The notes under the pieces were generated by a model, which did no database searches, was not told where the DNA came from, and saw only the letters and a list, made by a program, of their open reading frames with translations. From NCBI GenBank assembly GCA_017883205.1, contig JADGNZ010000007.1, forward strand, positions 1 to 64,000: 64,000 nt of DNA. Reading direction: 5' to 3'. Positions 16,115 through 26,978 of the stretch are shown here, piece by piece (position 1 is the first letter of the stretch; each line of letters begins with the position of its first letter). The position numbers were made by a program, and so were the translations under genes. This DNA is from Thermoanaerobaculia bacterium (GTDB taxonomy: Bacteria; Acidobacteriota; Thermoanaerobaculia; Gp7-AA8).

Positions 16115-16755
16115 GAATCGGCATCTGCGGCGGCACGTTCGATCCCTTTCATCACGGACATCTCGAGCCTGTCCTTGCTGTCCGCGAGGAAATGCAGTGG
16201 GACCGCGTCCTCTACATCCCGGCCTGGCGCCAGCCTTTCAAAGCCGGGCGCATCGTCGCGGCCGGCTCACATCGATTCGCGATGGCGGCGCTGGCAATCC
16301 GCGATCACGATGCGCTCTATCTCTCGCCGATCGAGTTGGAGCGCGGCGGCATTTCGTACTCCGTCGACACACTCGAAACGCTGCACCAGCAGTACGAAGG
16401 CGCCTCGTTCGACTTGATCATCGGAGCCGATAATCTGGCCGATCTGCATCGTTGGAAGAGCCCGGAGCGGCTATTTCAGCTTGCGCGATTTGTAGTCCTG
16501 AAGCGGGGTGTCGCTGGTCGGGAGTCGGGAGTCGGAGAGAAGCCTGGCCTCTCGCCAGCTCCATCTCCGACGCCCGACGCCCGACACGCGACACCCACAC
16601 CCCGCATCGTCTTCGCCGCCAACGCCACCGTCCGCGTTTCTTCCACGGAAATTCGTGAACGCGTGCGGGCGGGGCAATCGATCGACGCGTTTGTCGATCC
16701 CCTCGTCTCGCGTTACATTCACCACTACGGCTTGTACAAAGAGGGTCAACCTTGA
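16111..16755 (+). CDS. nadD: nicotinate-nucleotide adenylyltransferase carrying an in-frame repeat insertion
   Basis: The 214-aa product converts nicotinate mononucleotide and ATP to deamido-NAD. GGTFDPFHHGH holds the nucleotidyltransferase HxGH motif. The other end has VSSTEIRERVRAG, the ISSTxIR motif of this family. Between FVVLKRG (about residue 132) and PRIVFAANATVRV (about 165) lies a ~33-residue Pro/Gly/Ser/Arg stretch encoded entirely by a GTCGGG palindromic element. The family normally has only a short variable loop here. Both catalytic motifs are intact, so the enzyme is probably functional, and loss would be expected to be harmful. It overlaps obgE by 4 nt and rsfS by 4 nt. Confidence 0.93.
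   Translation: MRIGICGGTFDPFHHGHLEPVLAVREEMQWDRVLYIPAWRQPFKAGRIVAAGSHRFAMAALAIRDHDALYLSPIELERGGISYSVDTLETLHQQYEGASFDLIIGADNLADLHRWKSPERLFQLARFVVLKRGVAGRESGVGEKPGLSPAPSPTPDARHATPTPRIVFAANATVRVSSTEIRERVRAGQSIDAFVDPLVSRYIHHYGLYKEGQP
16504..16603. repeat. GTCGGG palindromic element, copy 2, inside nadD
   Basis: The left arm GGTCGGGAGTCGGGAGTCGG and right arm CCGACGCCCGACGCCCGACA pair around a ~25-nt loop. It is read without a stop in the nadD frame as GRESGVGEKP...SPTPDARHA. A similar peptide is produced by the copy inside glyS. Confidence 0.88.
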
Positions 16756-17147
16756 ACGATCCCATCCAAAACCGCGTGCGTACCGCGGTCGCCGCAGCAC
16801 TCGATAAGAAAGCTCTCGATCTCCAGGTTCTTGCAGTCGGCAACGTCACTTCGATCGCCGACTACTTCATCCTCTGTTCCGCAACCTCGGAGCGCCAGGC
16901 TCAGGCCATCGCCGACAGCGTCGTCGATACGCTGCGCGACGAAGGCGTGAGACCGCTGCTCGTCGAAGGAGCAACGCCTGGCCGCTGGATTCTCGTCGAT
17001 TACGGCGATTTCATCTTCCACATCTTCACCGAAGACTGCCGCCGTTTCTATGGACTGGAGCGGCTCTGGGGCGATGCCCCGAACGTCACCGCGGAGCTCA
17101 GCGAGGAAGCAGCCCCGGCGCATGTCCGCCGCAAGAAAACATCGTAG
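16752..17147 (+). CDS. rsfS: ribosomal silencing factor RsfS
   Basis: The 131-aa product belongs to the RsfS/Iojap family, which binds ribosomal protein L14 and blocks subunit joining in nutrient limitation. Visible family sequence: KKALDLQVLAVGNVTSIADYF, SERQAQAIADSVVD, WILVDYGDFIFHIFTED and FYGLERLWGDAP. The start is TTG at 16752, overlapping the nadD stop (TTGA), with AGAGGG upstream. The C-terminal ~20 residues (AELSEEAAPAHVRRKK) are a charged extension that overlaps the start of the next gene by 26 nt. Confidence 0.93.
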   Translation: MNDPIQNRVRTAVAAALDKKALDLQVLAVGNVTSIADYFILCSATSERQAQAIADSVVDTLRDEGVRPLLVEGATPGRWILVDYGDFIFHIFTEDCRRFYGLERLWGDAPNVTAELSEEAAPAHVRRKKTS

Positions 17148-18051
17148 TCCGGTCATCAAGGACTTCGTACGCACGAAGAGTCCTTCGATGCGGGCGCTTC
17201 TCCAGACGGTGGAGAAAGTCATCGACCACGACGTCAACCTCCTCCTCCTCGGCGAGTCAGGCTCCGGCAAGGACTTCCTCGCCGAAGCGATCCATGCTTG
17301 CGGCGGCAGGCGGCAAAACCCGTTCATCCGTATCGACTGCGCAAGCATCCCTGTCGAGCTTTTCGAGTCGGAGTTGTTCGGCTTCGAGAAGGGGACGTTC
17401 ACCGATGCGCACGCGCGGAAGCTCGGCAAGCTCGAACTGGTCAAGGGCGGGACGATCTACTTCGACGACATCGCTTCGCTCGCTCCCGCCCTGCAGGCCA
17501 AGCTGCTTCGCGCGATCCAGGAGAAACGGTTCACGAGGCTCGGCAGCAACCAGACGGTGGCGCTGGATGGCCGCGTCATCTCGTCATCGAGCGTGCCTGC
17601 CGAGGAGTTGGTGAATGAGCTGCGGCGCGATCTTTTCTACCGCATCAACGTCGTCACGTTTACGATTCCGCCACTGCGGGAACGGCGCGACGACATCCCG
17701 CAACTTGCCCGGTCGTTCCTGGCTCGAAGGAAGAGCGCCATCGACCGTGTCGCGATGGGCATGCTCGTCGAGCACGACTGGCCCGGCAACGTCCGCGAGC
17801 TCCGCAACGTAATCGACCGCGCGGTGCTGGTCGAAGAGAGCGATGTGCTGACGCCCTCGTCCCTACCAACGTTGACCAGCGATTTTGTCGCCGCAGCAAC
17901 CAGCCACCGCTGGACTCTCGATGAGCTGGAGATGCGCTACATTCGCGACGTCCTCCGCCAGACGAAATCGAACTACTCCCGCGCTGCGCAGATTCTCGGC
18001 ATCAACCGGAAGACGCTGCTGGAGAAGCGGCGAAAGTACGGGATTGAGTGA
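17122..18051 (+). CDS. sigma54-activator-like AAA+ protein with altered GAFTGA loop
   Basis: The ATG at 17122 gives a 309-aa protein with no receiver or sensor domain. The AAA+ core shows Walker A GESGSGKD, Walker B GGTIYFDDI, and the arginine-finger region LRRDLFYRINVVTF. The C-terminus holds a Fis-type helix-turn-helix (NYSRAAQILGINRKTLLEKR). The sigma54-contact loop, normally GAFTGA, reads GTFTDA, so classical activation of sigma54 is doubtful and the protein may act differently. It overlaps rsfS by 26 nt inside a ribosome-biogenesis operon, which is an odd place for a specialised activator. A full NtrC-type protein with an intact GSFTGA exists at 47.5 kb for comparison. Confidence 0.82.
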   Translation: MSAARKHRSPVIKDFVRTKSPSMRALLQTVEKVIDHDVNLLLLGESGSGKDFLAEAIHACGGRRQNPFIRIDCASIPVELFESELFGFEKGTFTDAHARKLGKLELVKGGTIYFDDIASLAPALQAKLLRAIQEKRFTRLGSNQTVALDGRVISSSSVPAEELVNELRRDLFYRINVVTFTIPPLRERRDDIPQLARSFLARRKSAIDRVAMGMLVEHDWPGNVRELRNVIDRAVLVEESDVLTPSSLPTLTSDFVAAATSHRWTLDELEMRYIRDVLRQTKSNYSRAAQILGINRKTLLEKRRKYGIE

Positions 18052-18052
18052 T

Positions 18053-18192
18053 TGGGGGTGGGGAGTGGGAGAGACGAAACTCATGCGATATAGGCTGACC
18101 AGCCCTACGAGCGCCTGCCCGCTCTTCCCTGACGACGCCGTCTCGGCGGTTTTCGCTCCCACCCCCCACCCCCTACACCCGACCCCCCAACC
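18053..18192. repeat. GTCGGG palindromic element, copy 3
   Basis: The left arm GGGGGTGGGGAGTGGGAGAG and right arm CTCCCACCCCCCACCCCC are separated by ~85 bp, including GCCGTCTCGGCGG. It fills the whole gap between the AAA+ gene and rlmH, beginning right after the former's stop codon and ending at the rlmH start. The rlmH ribosome binding site is therefore not recognisable. Confidence 0.78.
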
Positions 18193-18663
18193 ATGAAATT
18201 TCACCTCATCTGGCCTCGTTCGAATGCCGACGCCGAGTTTGCCGCGGTCGTCGAGCGTTACTTCAACCGGATCAAGCATTTCTTCCCGATCGAGATCGTT
18301 GAGGTGACGTCGAAACGCGGTAGACAGAGCGAGAATGATGTGGCTATCATGCGCGCCGATTCGGCGCGGCTGCTAGCCGCGATTCCTGAACAAGGGTATG
18401 TGGTCGTCCTCGATGAGCGAGGGCGGTCAGTCGATTCTTTGAAGTTCGCATCGTGGCTGGAACGTCTCACGATCGACCAGCCACATGGCGTCACATTTGT
18501 AATGGGAGGGGACGTCGGTCTCGATGAGTCCGTCCGGCGTCGTGCCGACTACGTACTCAGCCTTTCCGCCATGACGCTTCCGCACCAGATGGCCCGCGCC
18601 GTCCTACTGGAACAGATCTACAGGGCCTGTACGTTGATGCGCAACATTCCGTACCACAAGTAA
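18193..18663 (+). CDS. rlmH: 23S rRNA (pseudouridine1915-N3)-methyltransferase
   Basis: The 156-aa product is a SPOUT-class methyltransferase of normal length for RlmH. Diagnostic segments are VVLDERGRSVDSLKFA, VTFVMGGDVGLDESVRRRAD (SAM-binding knot), LSLSAMTLPHQMARAVLLEQIYRA and the terminal IPYHK. It methylates helix 69 of 23S rRNA in assembled ribosomes, in keeping with the upstream rsfS/obgE neighbours. It has only the palindromic element as leader. Confidence 0.96.
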   Translation: MKFHLIWPRSNADAEFAAVVERYFNRIKHFFPIEIVEVTSKRGRQSENDVAIMRADSARLLAAIPEQGYVVVLDERGRSVDSLKFASWLERLTIDQPHGVTFVMGGDVGLDESVRRRADYVLSLSAMTLPHQMARAVLLEQIYRACTLMRNIPYHK

Positions 18664-18693
18664 GGAGAGCCGGTCTCGAACAAGGCAAAAGCG

Positions 18694-19065
18694 ATGGCAA
18701 AAGCAAAAGTCAAAGAGCACCCATACCAGGAACATATCGATGCGTTACGTGCGAAGCAGACGCAAATCCACGACTCCTTCCAGCGTGACAAGGTCGACGG
18801 CAAAGCGCAGGCTGACGATGGCATTCAGGACCTTGCCGATAAGGCCGCCAGCGCGTACTCAAAAGAGCTGAACTTCTCGCTCTCCGACGGCGAGCGCAAC
18901 CTTCTCATGCAGATCGATGAAGCGTTCACCCGCCTCAAGAACGAGACCTACGGCACCTGCACAAACTGCGGCGCCACGATCGGCGAGAAGCGGCTGGCCG
19001 CGGTCCCCTGGACGCCCTACTGCATCGACTGCCAGGAGCTCCAGGAAAAGGGACTTCTCACCTAG
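18694..19065 (+). CDS. TraR/DksA-type zinc-finger protein
   Basis: The 123-aa product has an N-terminal coiled-coil-like region (about residues 8-75) and a C4 zinc finger (CTNCGATIGEKRL...YCIDCQ) at about 89-115, ending LQEKGLLT. This matches the DksA/TraR family, which inserts a coiled coil into the RNA polymerase secondary channel. The coiled-coil tip here (DKVDGKAQADDG) does not show the classical DxxDxA precisely, so ppGpp synergy is uncertain. The start at 18694 has only a weak AAGG upstream, and AAGGAG lies ~30 nt upstream. It is the last gene before a convergent neighbour. Confidence 0.85.
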   Translation: MAKAKVKEHPYQEHIDALRAKQTQIHDSFQRDKVDGKAQADDGIQDLADKAASAYSKELNFSLSDGERNLLMQIDEAFTRLKNETYGTCTNCGATIGEKRLAAVPWTPYCIDCQELQEKGLLT

Positions 19066-19075
19066 AAAGCAATGA

Positions 19076-19139
19076 ACCACAGGGGCGCAGAGATCGCAGA
19101 GTTGGCTCTGTGCTCTGTGACCTCTGCGCCTCTGTGGTG
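19076..19139. repeat. CACAGAG-type inverted repeat between convergent genes
   Basis: ACCACAGGGGCGCAGAGATCGCAGAG pairs with CTCTGTGACCTCTGCGCCTCTGTGGT. A related full copy is at 42905 and a half copy at 37509. It sits in the 83-bp gap between the convergent dksA-like and ppdK genes, and could act as a transcript end although no T-run is present. Confidence 0.8.
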
Positions 19140-19148
19140 TCAGCAACC

Positions 19149-21884
<2,736 letters not shown>

Positions 21885-21893
21885 TGCGCGCGA

Positions 21894-23111
21894 TTATCTC
21901 CGAACTTCTACCTCGACGCTGCTGTAGACCACGCGGGCGATATCGCTTTCGGGCTTTTGGCGCGGATCGTCGCTTCCTGCCGCGCGGAACGAGATGCGCG
22001 ACATGTCAGCGCCGAGGCTCACGAGTGCGGCCTTTAGGGAATCGATTTCACGCTGCGCGACGTCTTTGTTGCGCCGCGCATCGGGTTGACGGAACTCATG
22101 CGCAACGATGTCGATTGGTGGCGCCGCGCGAATGATCTTCAGAAGCGACTGTAATTCCTCGCCGCTGGGAAAGCGGAGGAGGTTGCCCGATGTATCGAAC
22201 TGCAGCCCGAACAGCGCGACCCGGTTGGCGCGGTGAAGCAACGCCAGTCCGACATCGTTCCGCAGAACGGAAGCGGCGCAGGTTGTCCGTTCGCCGAACC
22301 ATGGCATCCCGCGAAACAGGGGAATGGCTTCTTCATGCCATTCGATGCCGCTGAAGTGTTTGCCGTCCGGTGAGACTGCGAGTGCGGCATAACCAAAGTC
22401 GTTGCCGTGAGTCCAATTGAATCGCCAGACTCGTCCCGTCGTGCCCCCTTCGAGAAAGTCCGGCTGTGCGCCCCGCATCAGAACGCCGGTCGCGCCAGCA
22501 CCGTGTTGCACGAATGTGGCGGCGCTGCCGTTGATCGACCAGCAGCCATCGATGGGTCGATCGACGCGAGGCGCGATCTCCGCGCCGCGAGCGTAGATGG
22601 AGTGGAGGCGAGCATCGTGTCCGGCAGTTGCCGGCGCCGGAATGTCGACGCGCAGATACGAGGCGGTCGTTGGCGCTACGTCCAGCCACTGCGCCAGTTC
22701 GCTCCGCTTCGGTGTGATGGTCGCGAGCGGTCGCCAGGTCGTGCCGTCGAGCGAGCTTTCGAACGGAACATTTTTCGGCTCGAAGCCTACTTCCAGCGAA
22801 CGGATACCGATTCGATCGATACGGCTGGGTGCGCCGAAGGCGATGACGATTGACTGCGGAAAATCGTGAGGTGGAGTCTGCCAGAACGTGCCGATGTCGC
22901 CGTCGATCGTGCTGACGGCGGACACGGGCAGCATCGTCTCACCGGTCCTTGAAACGATCGTGGCTCCTCGGGAGAGATCGAGAAGACTTGACTGCTCATT
23001 GATGATGTCGATGGGCAGTGCACCCGGCTCATTCGGCTTCGCAGGACGTTCAGGAGCCGCGCGCGAGCAACTCGCGAAGAGAAGAAGCGCGAGGAGCAGG
23101 CGTGTTTTCAC
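21894..23111 (-). CDS. lipoprotein with discoidin-like domain and OmpA-like C-terminus
   Basis: The 405-aa frame starts with GTG overlapping the glyS stop (GTGA), suggesting coupling. A lipobox (LLLFASC) predicts a lipid-anchored protein. Residues ~45-160 resemble an F5/8 type C (discoidin) carbohydrate-binding fold (STIDGDIGTFWQTPP, RIGIRSLEVGFEP, YLRVDIPAPA). The middle region is unassigned. The last ~70 residues (IDIVAHEFRQPDARRNKDVAQ, VYSSVEVEVRR) resemble an OmpA peptidoglycan-binding domain with its usual residue repeats of a base-rich N-x-x-L/A-R type, though weakly. It is likely a periplasm- or envelope-facing binding protein. Linkage to glycyl-tRNA synthetase is probably incidental. 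Confidence 0.6.
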   Translation of the reverse strand: MKTRLLLALLLFASCSRAAPERPAKPNEPGALPIDIINEQSSLLDLSRGATIVSRTGETMLPVSAVSTIDGDIGTFWQTPPHDFPQSIVIAFGAPSRIDRIGIRSLEVGFEPKNVPFESSLDGTTWRPLATITPKRSELAQWLDVAPTTASYLRVDIPAPATAGHDARLHSIYARGAEIAPRVDRPIDGCWSINGSAATFVQHGAGATGVLMRGAQPDFLEGGTTGRVWRFNWTHGNDFGYAALAVSPDGKHFSGIEWHEEAIPLFRGMPWFGERTTCAASVLRNDVGLALLHRANRVALFGLQFDTSGNLLRFPSGEELQSLLKIIRAAPPIDIVAHEFRQPDARRNKDVAQREIDSLKAALVSLGADMSRISFRAAGSDDPRQKPESDIARVVYSSVEVEVRR

Positions 23112-25297
23112 GTCCGATACTCGCGCCGGTCGACAACGATCTTGGTGACGTCAGCGATGCCGGCCACGGCACCGCCGATCTTGTGCAATAACGCCATCCG
23201 GTTTCGCCGCAGTGTTTCATCCTCGACCATGACCATGACTTCGTCGAAGAATGTCTCCAGCTCGGGCGCCATGGCCGCGAATGTCTCGAGAGCGCGCTTG
23301 TAATCGCGCTCCGCGATCATCTCCTCGATCTGTGTGCTGACGGCCGCGGCAAGGCTGGCCAGGCGGCGCTCGACATCATTCTCCAGCTTCGACGGATCGA
23401 CGCTCGCCGCAATCTGCTGGCCGGCGGTGATGTTGGCGATCCGCTTGGCAGAGTCGAGAATCGAGAGGAAGTTTGGTTCGTTGCGCATCGCCTTCACCGC
23501 GCCGATGCGATCGACGAGATCGGTGAGCGACGATGCCCATCCTGTTTCCATTGCCGCGGCGATCTCGTCGTAGGCGAATCCGTAAGCGGATACCTCGAGT
23601 AGCGTGCGAATACGCTCCGCGAAGAAGGCGAGGAGATCGGGCTTGAGTTGCTGCGTCGCTGGGTTGCCTGGTTGCTCATGTGCTTGGAGCGCGACATCGA
23701 TCAGTTTGTCGATGCCGATCTTCACGCTCCGCTTGTCGCGGTTGAGCAGAATCTGCACGACGCCCTGTGCGGCGCGGCGAAGAGCGAACGGATCTTTCGA
23801 GCCGGTTGGTCTCGCTCCAACCAGGAAGAATCCAACAAGTGTGTCGATCTTGTCGGCGAGCGAGACCACGGCGCCGCTGCGTGTGCGAGGCAGCGCGTCA
23901 TCGATGTTGATGGGAAGGTAATGATCGTAAACGGCCTGCCACGTGTTCTCCGGCATGCCTTCTTCGCGAGCGTAGATGCCGCCAATGTTTCCCTGCAGCT
24001 CGGTGAACTCCTTCACCATTTCGGTGACGAGGTCGGTCTTGCAAAGGCGCGCGGCGGCGAGTGTCTCGGGATCGTCGGTGATGGCGGCGGCGACCTGTTC
24101 GATGCGATCGGTCTTCTGCAGGTAGTTTCCCAGCTTCTCCTGGAACTGCAGATGGGAGAGCTGATCACGGCGCGATACGAGTGTTCGTTTGCGGTCGGTC
24201 TCGTAGAAGAACTTCGCGTCGGCGAATCGGGCGTTGGTGACGAACGAGTTGCCGTACGCGGCGTTGCCGTCAGGATCACCATCGTTGTCGAGAACGGCGA
24301 GGAATGAGCTCGTGAGCTTTCCGGCCGTGGTGCGAATCGGCAGCTGCTTCTGGTGGACGCGCATCACCGTGACGAGCACCTCTTCGGGTAACGCCAGGTA
24401 GTCGCCGCCGAACTCGGCGCGCACGACGCCGGGATATTCGGTGAGGTACTGCCACTGAGACCAGATCGAAGCGTCGATTGCCGGCGCTCCTCCGGCCTCA
24501 TTGGCGAGGATACGCGCACGCTCGGCCATGACGTGGCGGCGGCGCTCGGCATCGATGACGACGCGGTTCAGCTCGAGCTGGGTGACGTAGTCGTTGTACG
24601 AAGTCACCTCAATCTTCTGCGGCGCAAGCGTGCGATGACCGACCGTCGTCGTTCCCGACGGGAGGCCGAAAATCGTGATCGGCAGATGCTCGCCGTCGAG
24701 CACGGAGACGATCGAGTGAATCGGGCGGATATAAGAATGCTCGCCGTTTCCCCATCGCATCATCTTCGGCCAGCGAAGCGATTCAACGATCTGCGGAATG
24801 CGTTGCTGCAGGATCTCACCCGCGGCGCGGCCTTTGATCTGGCGTCGGATGCGGATGTAGTTGGTGCGGGTGTCGGGTGTCGGGGGTGGGGTGTCGGAGC
24901 CCTTATCGGTGCGTGTTTCGGAGGCTACGCCACCTTCTTCTTTCCGACTCCCGACCCCCGACAAACGACCCTCGTCGATCACATCCTCGATCGTGGCGGC
25001 ATTCTTTTTCAGGAATCCGAGCAATGCCTGTGTTGGCTTCCCCTCCGCGTCATACGCTGCTTTGATCGGCGGGCCCTTGACTTCCTCTTCGCGGTCGCTC
25101 TCGCGCAGGGGGATACGGGAGAGAAAGAAGATGATGCGGCGCGGCGTGCTGTTGACGATGACGGGGTTGCGGTCGCCGTCAGGCTCGCCGAGGTCGTGGG
25201 TTAGTTTCGTCAGTTGCTGGAGCAGGACAGCGTGCGCGGCCTCGTGCATCCACGCGGGAATCTCTTCCGTGAGCAACTCGAAGAAGTACTCGGCCAT
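23108..25297 (-). CDS. glyS: glycine--tRNA ligase beta subunit carrying an in-frame repeat insertion
   Basis: The 729-aa product is the beta chain of the alpha2beta2 glycyl-tRNA synthetase: N-terminal EYFFELLTEEIPAWM, PRRIIFFLSRIP, FLAVLDNDGD, ADAKFFYETDRKRTL, and a C-terminal anticodon-binding part (FFDEVMVMVEDETLRRNRMALL). Residues ~109-143 are a Gly/Ser/Thr/Pro-rich stretch encoded by a GTCGGG palindromic element between IEDVIDEG and TNYIRIRR. The family has a surface region here. Since this is the only glycyl-tRNA synthetase seen in the window and the frame is intact, it must tolerate the insert. It overlaps glyQ at ATG/TAA and the lipoprotein gene by 4 nt. Confidence 0.95.
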   Translation of the reverse strand: MAEYFFELLTEEIPAWMHEAAHAVLLQQLTKLTHDLGEPDGDRNPVIVNSTPRRIIFFLSRIPLRESDREEEVKGPPIKAAYDAEGKPTQALLGFLKKNAATIEDVIDEGRLSGVGSRKEEGGVASETRTDKGSDTPPPTPDTRTNYIRIRRQIKGRAAGEILQQRIPQIVESLRWPKMMRWGNGEHSYIRPIHSIVSVLDGEHLPITIFGLPSGTTTVGHRTLAPQKIEVTSYNDYVTQLELNRVVIDAERRRHVMAERARILANEAGGAPAIDASIWSQWQYLTEYPGVVRAEFGGDYLALPEEVLVTVMRVHQKQLPIRTTAGKLTSSFLAVLDNDGDPDGNAAYGNSFVTNARFADAKFFYETDRKRTLVSRRDQLSHLQFQEKLGNYLQKTDRIEQVAAAITDDPETLAAARLCKTDLVTEMVKEFTELQGNIGGIYAREEGMPENTWQAVYDHYLPINIDDALPRTRSGAVVSLADKIDTLVGFFLVGARPTGSKDPFALRRAAQGVVQILLNRDKRSVKIGIDKLIDVALQAHEQPGNPATQQLKPDLLAFFAERIRTLLEVSAYGFAYDEIAAAMETGWASSLTDLVDRIGAVKAMRNEPNFLSILDSAKRIANITAGQQIAASVDPSKLENDVERRLASLAAAVSTQIEEMIAERDYKRALETFAAMAPELETFFDEVMVMVEDETLRRNRMALLHKIGGAVAGIADVTKIVVDRREYRT
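24866..24974. repeat. GTCGGG palindromic element, copy 4, inside glyS
   Basis: The left arm GGGTGTCGGGTGTCGGGGGT and right arm CCGACTCCCGACCCCCGACA pair around a ~50-nt loop. On the minus strand it is translated in the glyS frame as GRLSGVGSRKEEG...PPTPDTRT. The GR-SGVG...PTPD-R pattern matches the peptide made by the nadD copy. Confidence 0.88.
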
Positions 25298-26217
25298 TAC
25301 GCGCGCTCCCTGATCAGAGGATTGACCAGCGGATTGGCCATCGGATTGAGTAGGGGAAATCCGAGCGCCTCGCGCGACGCCAGGAATTGATGCGCACAGC
25401 TGACGGCGAGATCACGAACGCGCTTCATCACGCCGACGCGCTCGGTCACGGATACCGCGCCGCGTGCATCGAGTGTGTTGAAAACGTGCGAGCACTTCAG
25501 CGTCCATTCATAGGCGGGGAGCACAAGCGATTCATCAAGGCAGTGTTGCGCTTCCTTTTCGTACAACTTGAATAGCTGCCAGTGCATGTCGATGTCCGCG
25601 GTCTCGAAGTAGTACTTCGAAAACTCGTATTCATCCTGCTTGCGCACGGGCCCGTAGCCGAAGCCTGCTCCCCATTCGATGTCGTAGATGCTCGCCTGGC
25701 GTGACAGGAACATCGTCAGGCGCTCCAGCCCGTAGGTGATCTCCGCGGAGATGGGCGACAGATCGATTCCTCCGGCCTGTTGGAAGTAGGTGAACTGCGT
25801 GATCTCCATGCCGTCGAGCAGAATCTGCCAGCCGACGCCCCACGCGCCGAGTGTGGGAGCCTCCCAGTTGTCCTCCTCGAAGCGGATGTCGTGGCGGGTG
25901 AGGTCGAGGCCGATCGCGCGCAGTGAGTCGAGATAGAGATCCTGCACGTTCAACGGCGAGGGCTTGAGGACCACTTGAAATTGATAGTGCTTGCCGAGGC
26001 GGAAAGGGTTGTCTCCGTAGCGTCCGTCGGCAGGGCGGCGCGACGGTTGTACGTAGCCGACGTTCCAGGGCTCCGGCCCCAGAACGCGCAGGAAGGTGGC
26101 GGGGTGCATCGTGCCGGCGCCGACTGCGACGTCGAGCGGCGTTTCGAGCATGCAGCCCTGTTCGGCCCAGAAGGTCTGGAGGCGAAGGATCAGGTCTTGA
26201 AAGGAAAGGCGCGGCAT
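25297..26217 (-). CDS. glyQ: glycine--tRNA ligase alpha subunit
   Basis: The 306-aa product holds the class II catalytic core of bacterial glycyl-tRNA synthetase. Diagnostic sequence: [44 protein letters not shown] (motif 2 region), [19 protein letters not shown] and [14 protein letters not shown]. It forms an operon with glyS, the coding sequences meeting at position 25297. A half copy of the GTCGGG element lies just upstream. Confidence 0.97.
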   Translation of the reverse strand: MPRLSFQDLILRLQTFWAEQGCMLETPLDVAVGAGTMHPATFLRVLGPEPWNVGYVQPSRRPADGRYGDNPFRLGKHYQFQVVLKPSPLNVQDLYLDSLRAIGLDLTRHDIRFEEDNWEAPTLGAWGVGWQILLDGMEITQFTYFQQAGGIDLSPISAEITYGLERLTMFLSRQASIYDIEWGAGFGYGPVRKQDEYEFSKYYFETADIDMHWQLFKLYEKEAQHCLDESLVLPAYEWTLKCSHVFNTLDARGAVSVTERVGVMKRVRDLAVSCAHQFLASREALGFPLLNPMANPLVNPLIRERA

Positions 26218-26234
26218 CGGGCGCGCATTCTAAC

Positions 26235-26270
26235 GTGGGAGTGGAGCGTCGGGGGTGGGGAGTCGGAGAA
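26235..26270. repeat. GTCGGG element, solo arm (copy 5)
   Basis: GTGGGAGTGGAGCGTCGGGGGTGGGGAGTCGGAG is a single G-rich arm with no complementary arm nearby. It occupies most of the gap between the glyQ start and the end of the next minus-strand gene, so it probably lies in the glyQ leader. Confidence 0.7.
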
Positions 26271-26278
26271 CGAGTGAA

Positions 26279-26890
26279 CTATCCCTGAGTGCCGGTCGTG
26301 TCTGTGGGCGGCGGAGGTGGTGGAGGCTGCTGCTGGTCCTCTGGCTTCTTGCCAACGTTATTTTTCTTCTTTGGCGCGGAGGACGTCGTTTCCGGCTCGG
26401 CCGATGGGGTGGTGGCCGTATCGGATGATGCCGTCGTTGTGTCGGCGTCGGAGTCCGAGCGCGGCTTCGTGCCGGTCTCCTTCGCCATCGGCGGCGTCGT
26501 GACACCAATCGTGTCGATCACGATGGGGGCGCTGGAACTGGCCATCCCGTTTGTGTCCGTGCGGGGTTGGGATACGCGGCGGACGGGGGTGGTGCTCGCG
26601 CCGGCCGGGTAGCTCGGAGTTGACGGCAGCGTTCCTGCGATGCTCGTGCCGGCAGTCTCGTTGCCCAGCGGATTCGGATTGTTCGGGAGCGTGAAGTTCG
26701 TCGTTGTGTCGGCGTTTGTATCTGTTACGGGAGCGGGCTTCTCCCCCGGACCATTGATCGTTGACGTGACTCCGTCCGCCGAACCCTCAGAGACAACTTC
26801 GTAGTTCGGTGTCGCTCGCTTGGCATGATCCTGACCCCGGCAGGTCACCAGGGCGAGCGCGACGATAAGCGCGAAAGATCGGTTGGTCAT
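26279..26890 (-). CDS. disordered Thr/Pro/Ser-rich lipoprotein, unknown
   Basis: The 203-aa product has a short signal sequence with a lipobox (VALALVTC). The remainder is low-complexity: Thr, Pro, Ser and Asp dominate, with no predicted fold, and the tail is PPPPPPPTDTTGTQG. A basic patch (APKKKNNVGKK) precedes the tail. This suggests a surface-exposed or periplasm-spanning linker protein. No family is recognised. It is isolated between glyQ and a terminator. Confidence 0.6.
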   Translation of the reverse strand: MTNRSFALIVALALVTCRGQDHAKRATPNYEVVSEGSADGVTSTINGPGEKPAPVTDTNADTTTNFTLPNNPNPLGNETAGTSIAGTLPSTPSYPAGASTTPVRRVSQPRTDTNGMASSSAPIVIDTIGVTTPPMAKETGTKPRSDSDADTTTASSDTATTPSAEPETTSSAPKKKNNVGKKPEDQQQPPPPPPPTDTTGTQG

Positions 26891-26921
26891 TGCCAGGATC
26901 TATCGCATCGAGCATGCCAAT

Positions 26922-26955
26922 AAAAAACCCCTTGCGTCACGCGACGCAAGGGGTT
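26922..26955 (-). terminator. rho-independent terminator of the beta-helix gene
   Basis: On the minus strand AACCCCTTGCGTC-GCGT-GACGCAAGGGGTT is followed by TTTTATT, 24 bp after the beta-helix gene's stop codon. Confidence 0.92.
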
Positions 26956-26978
26956 GAGGTTAGGAAACGGGAGCGAAA

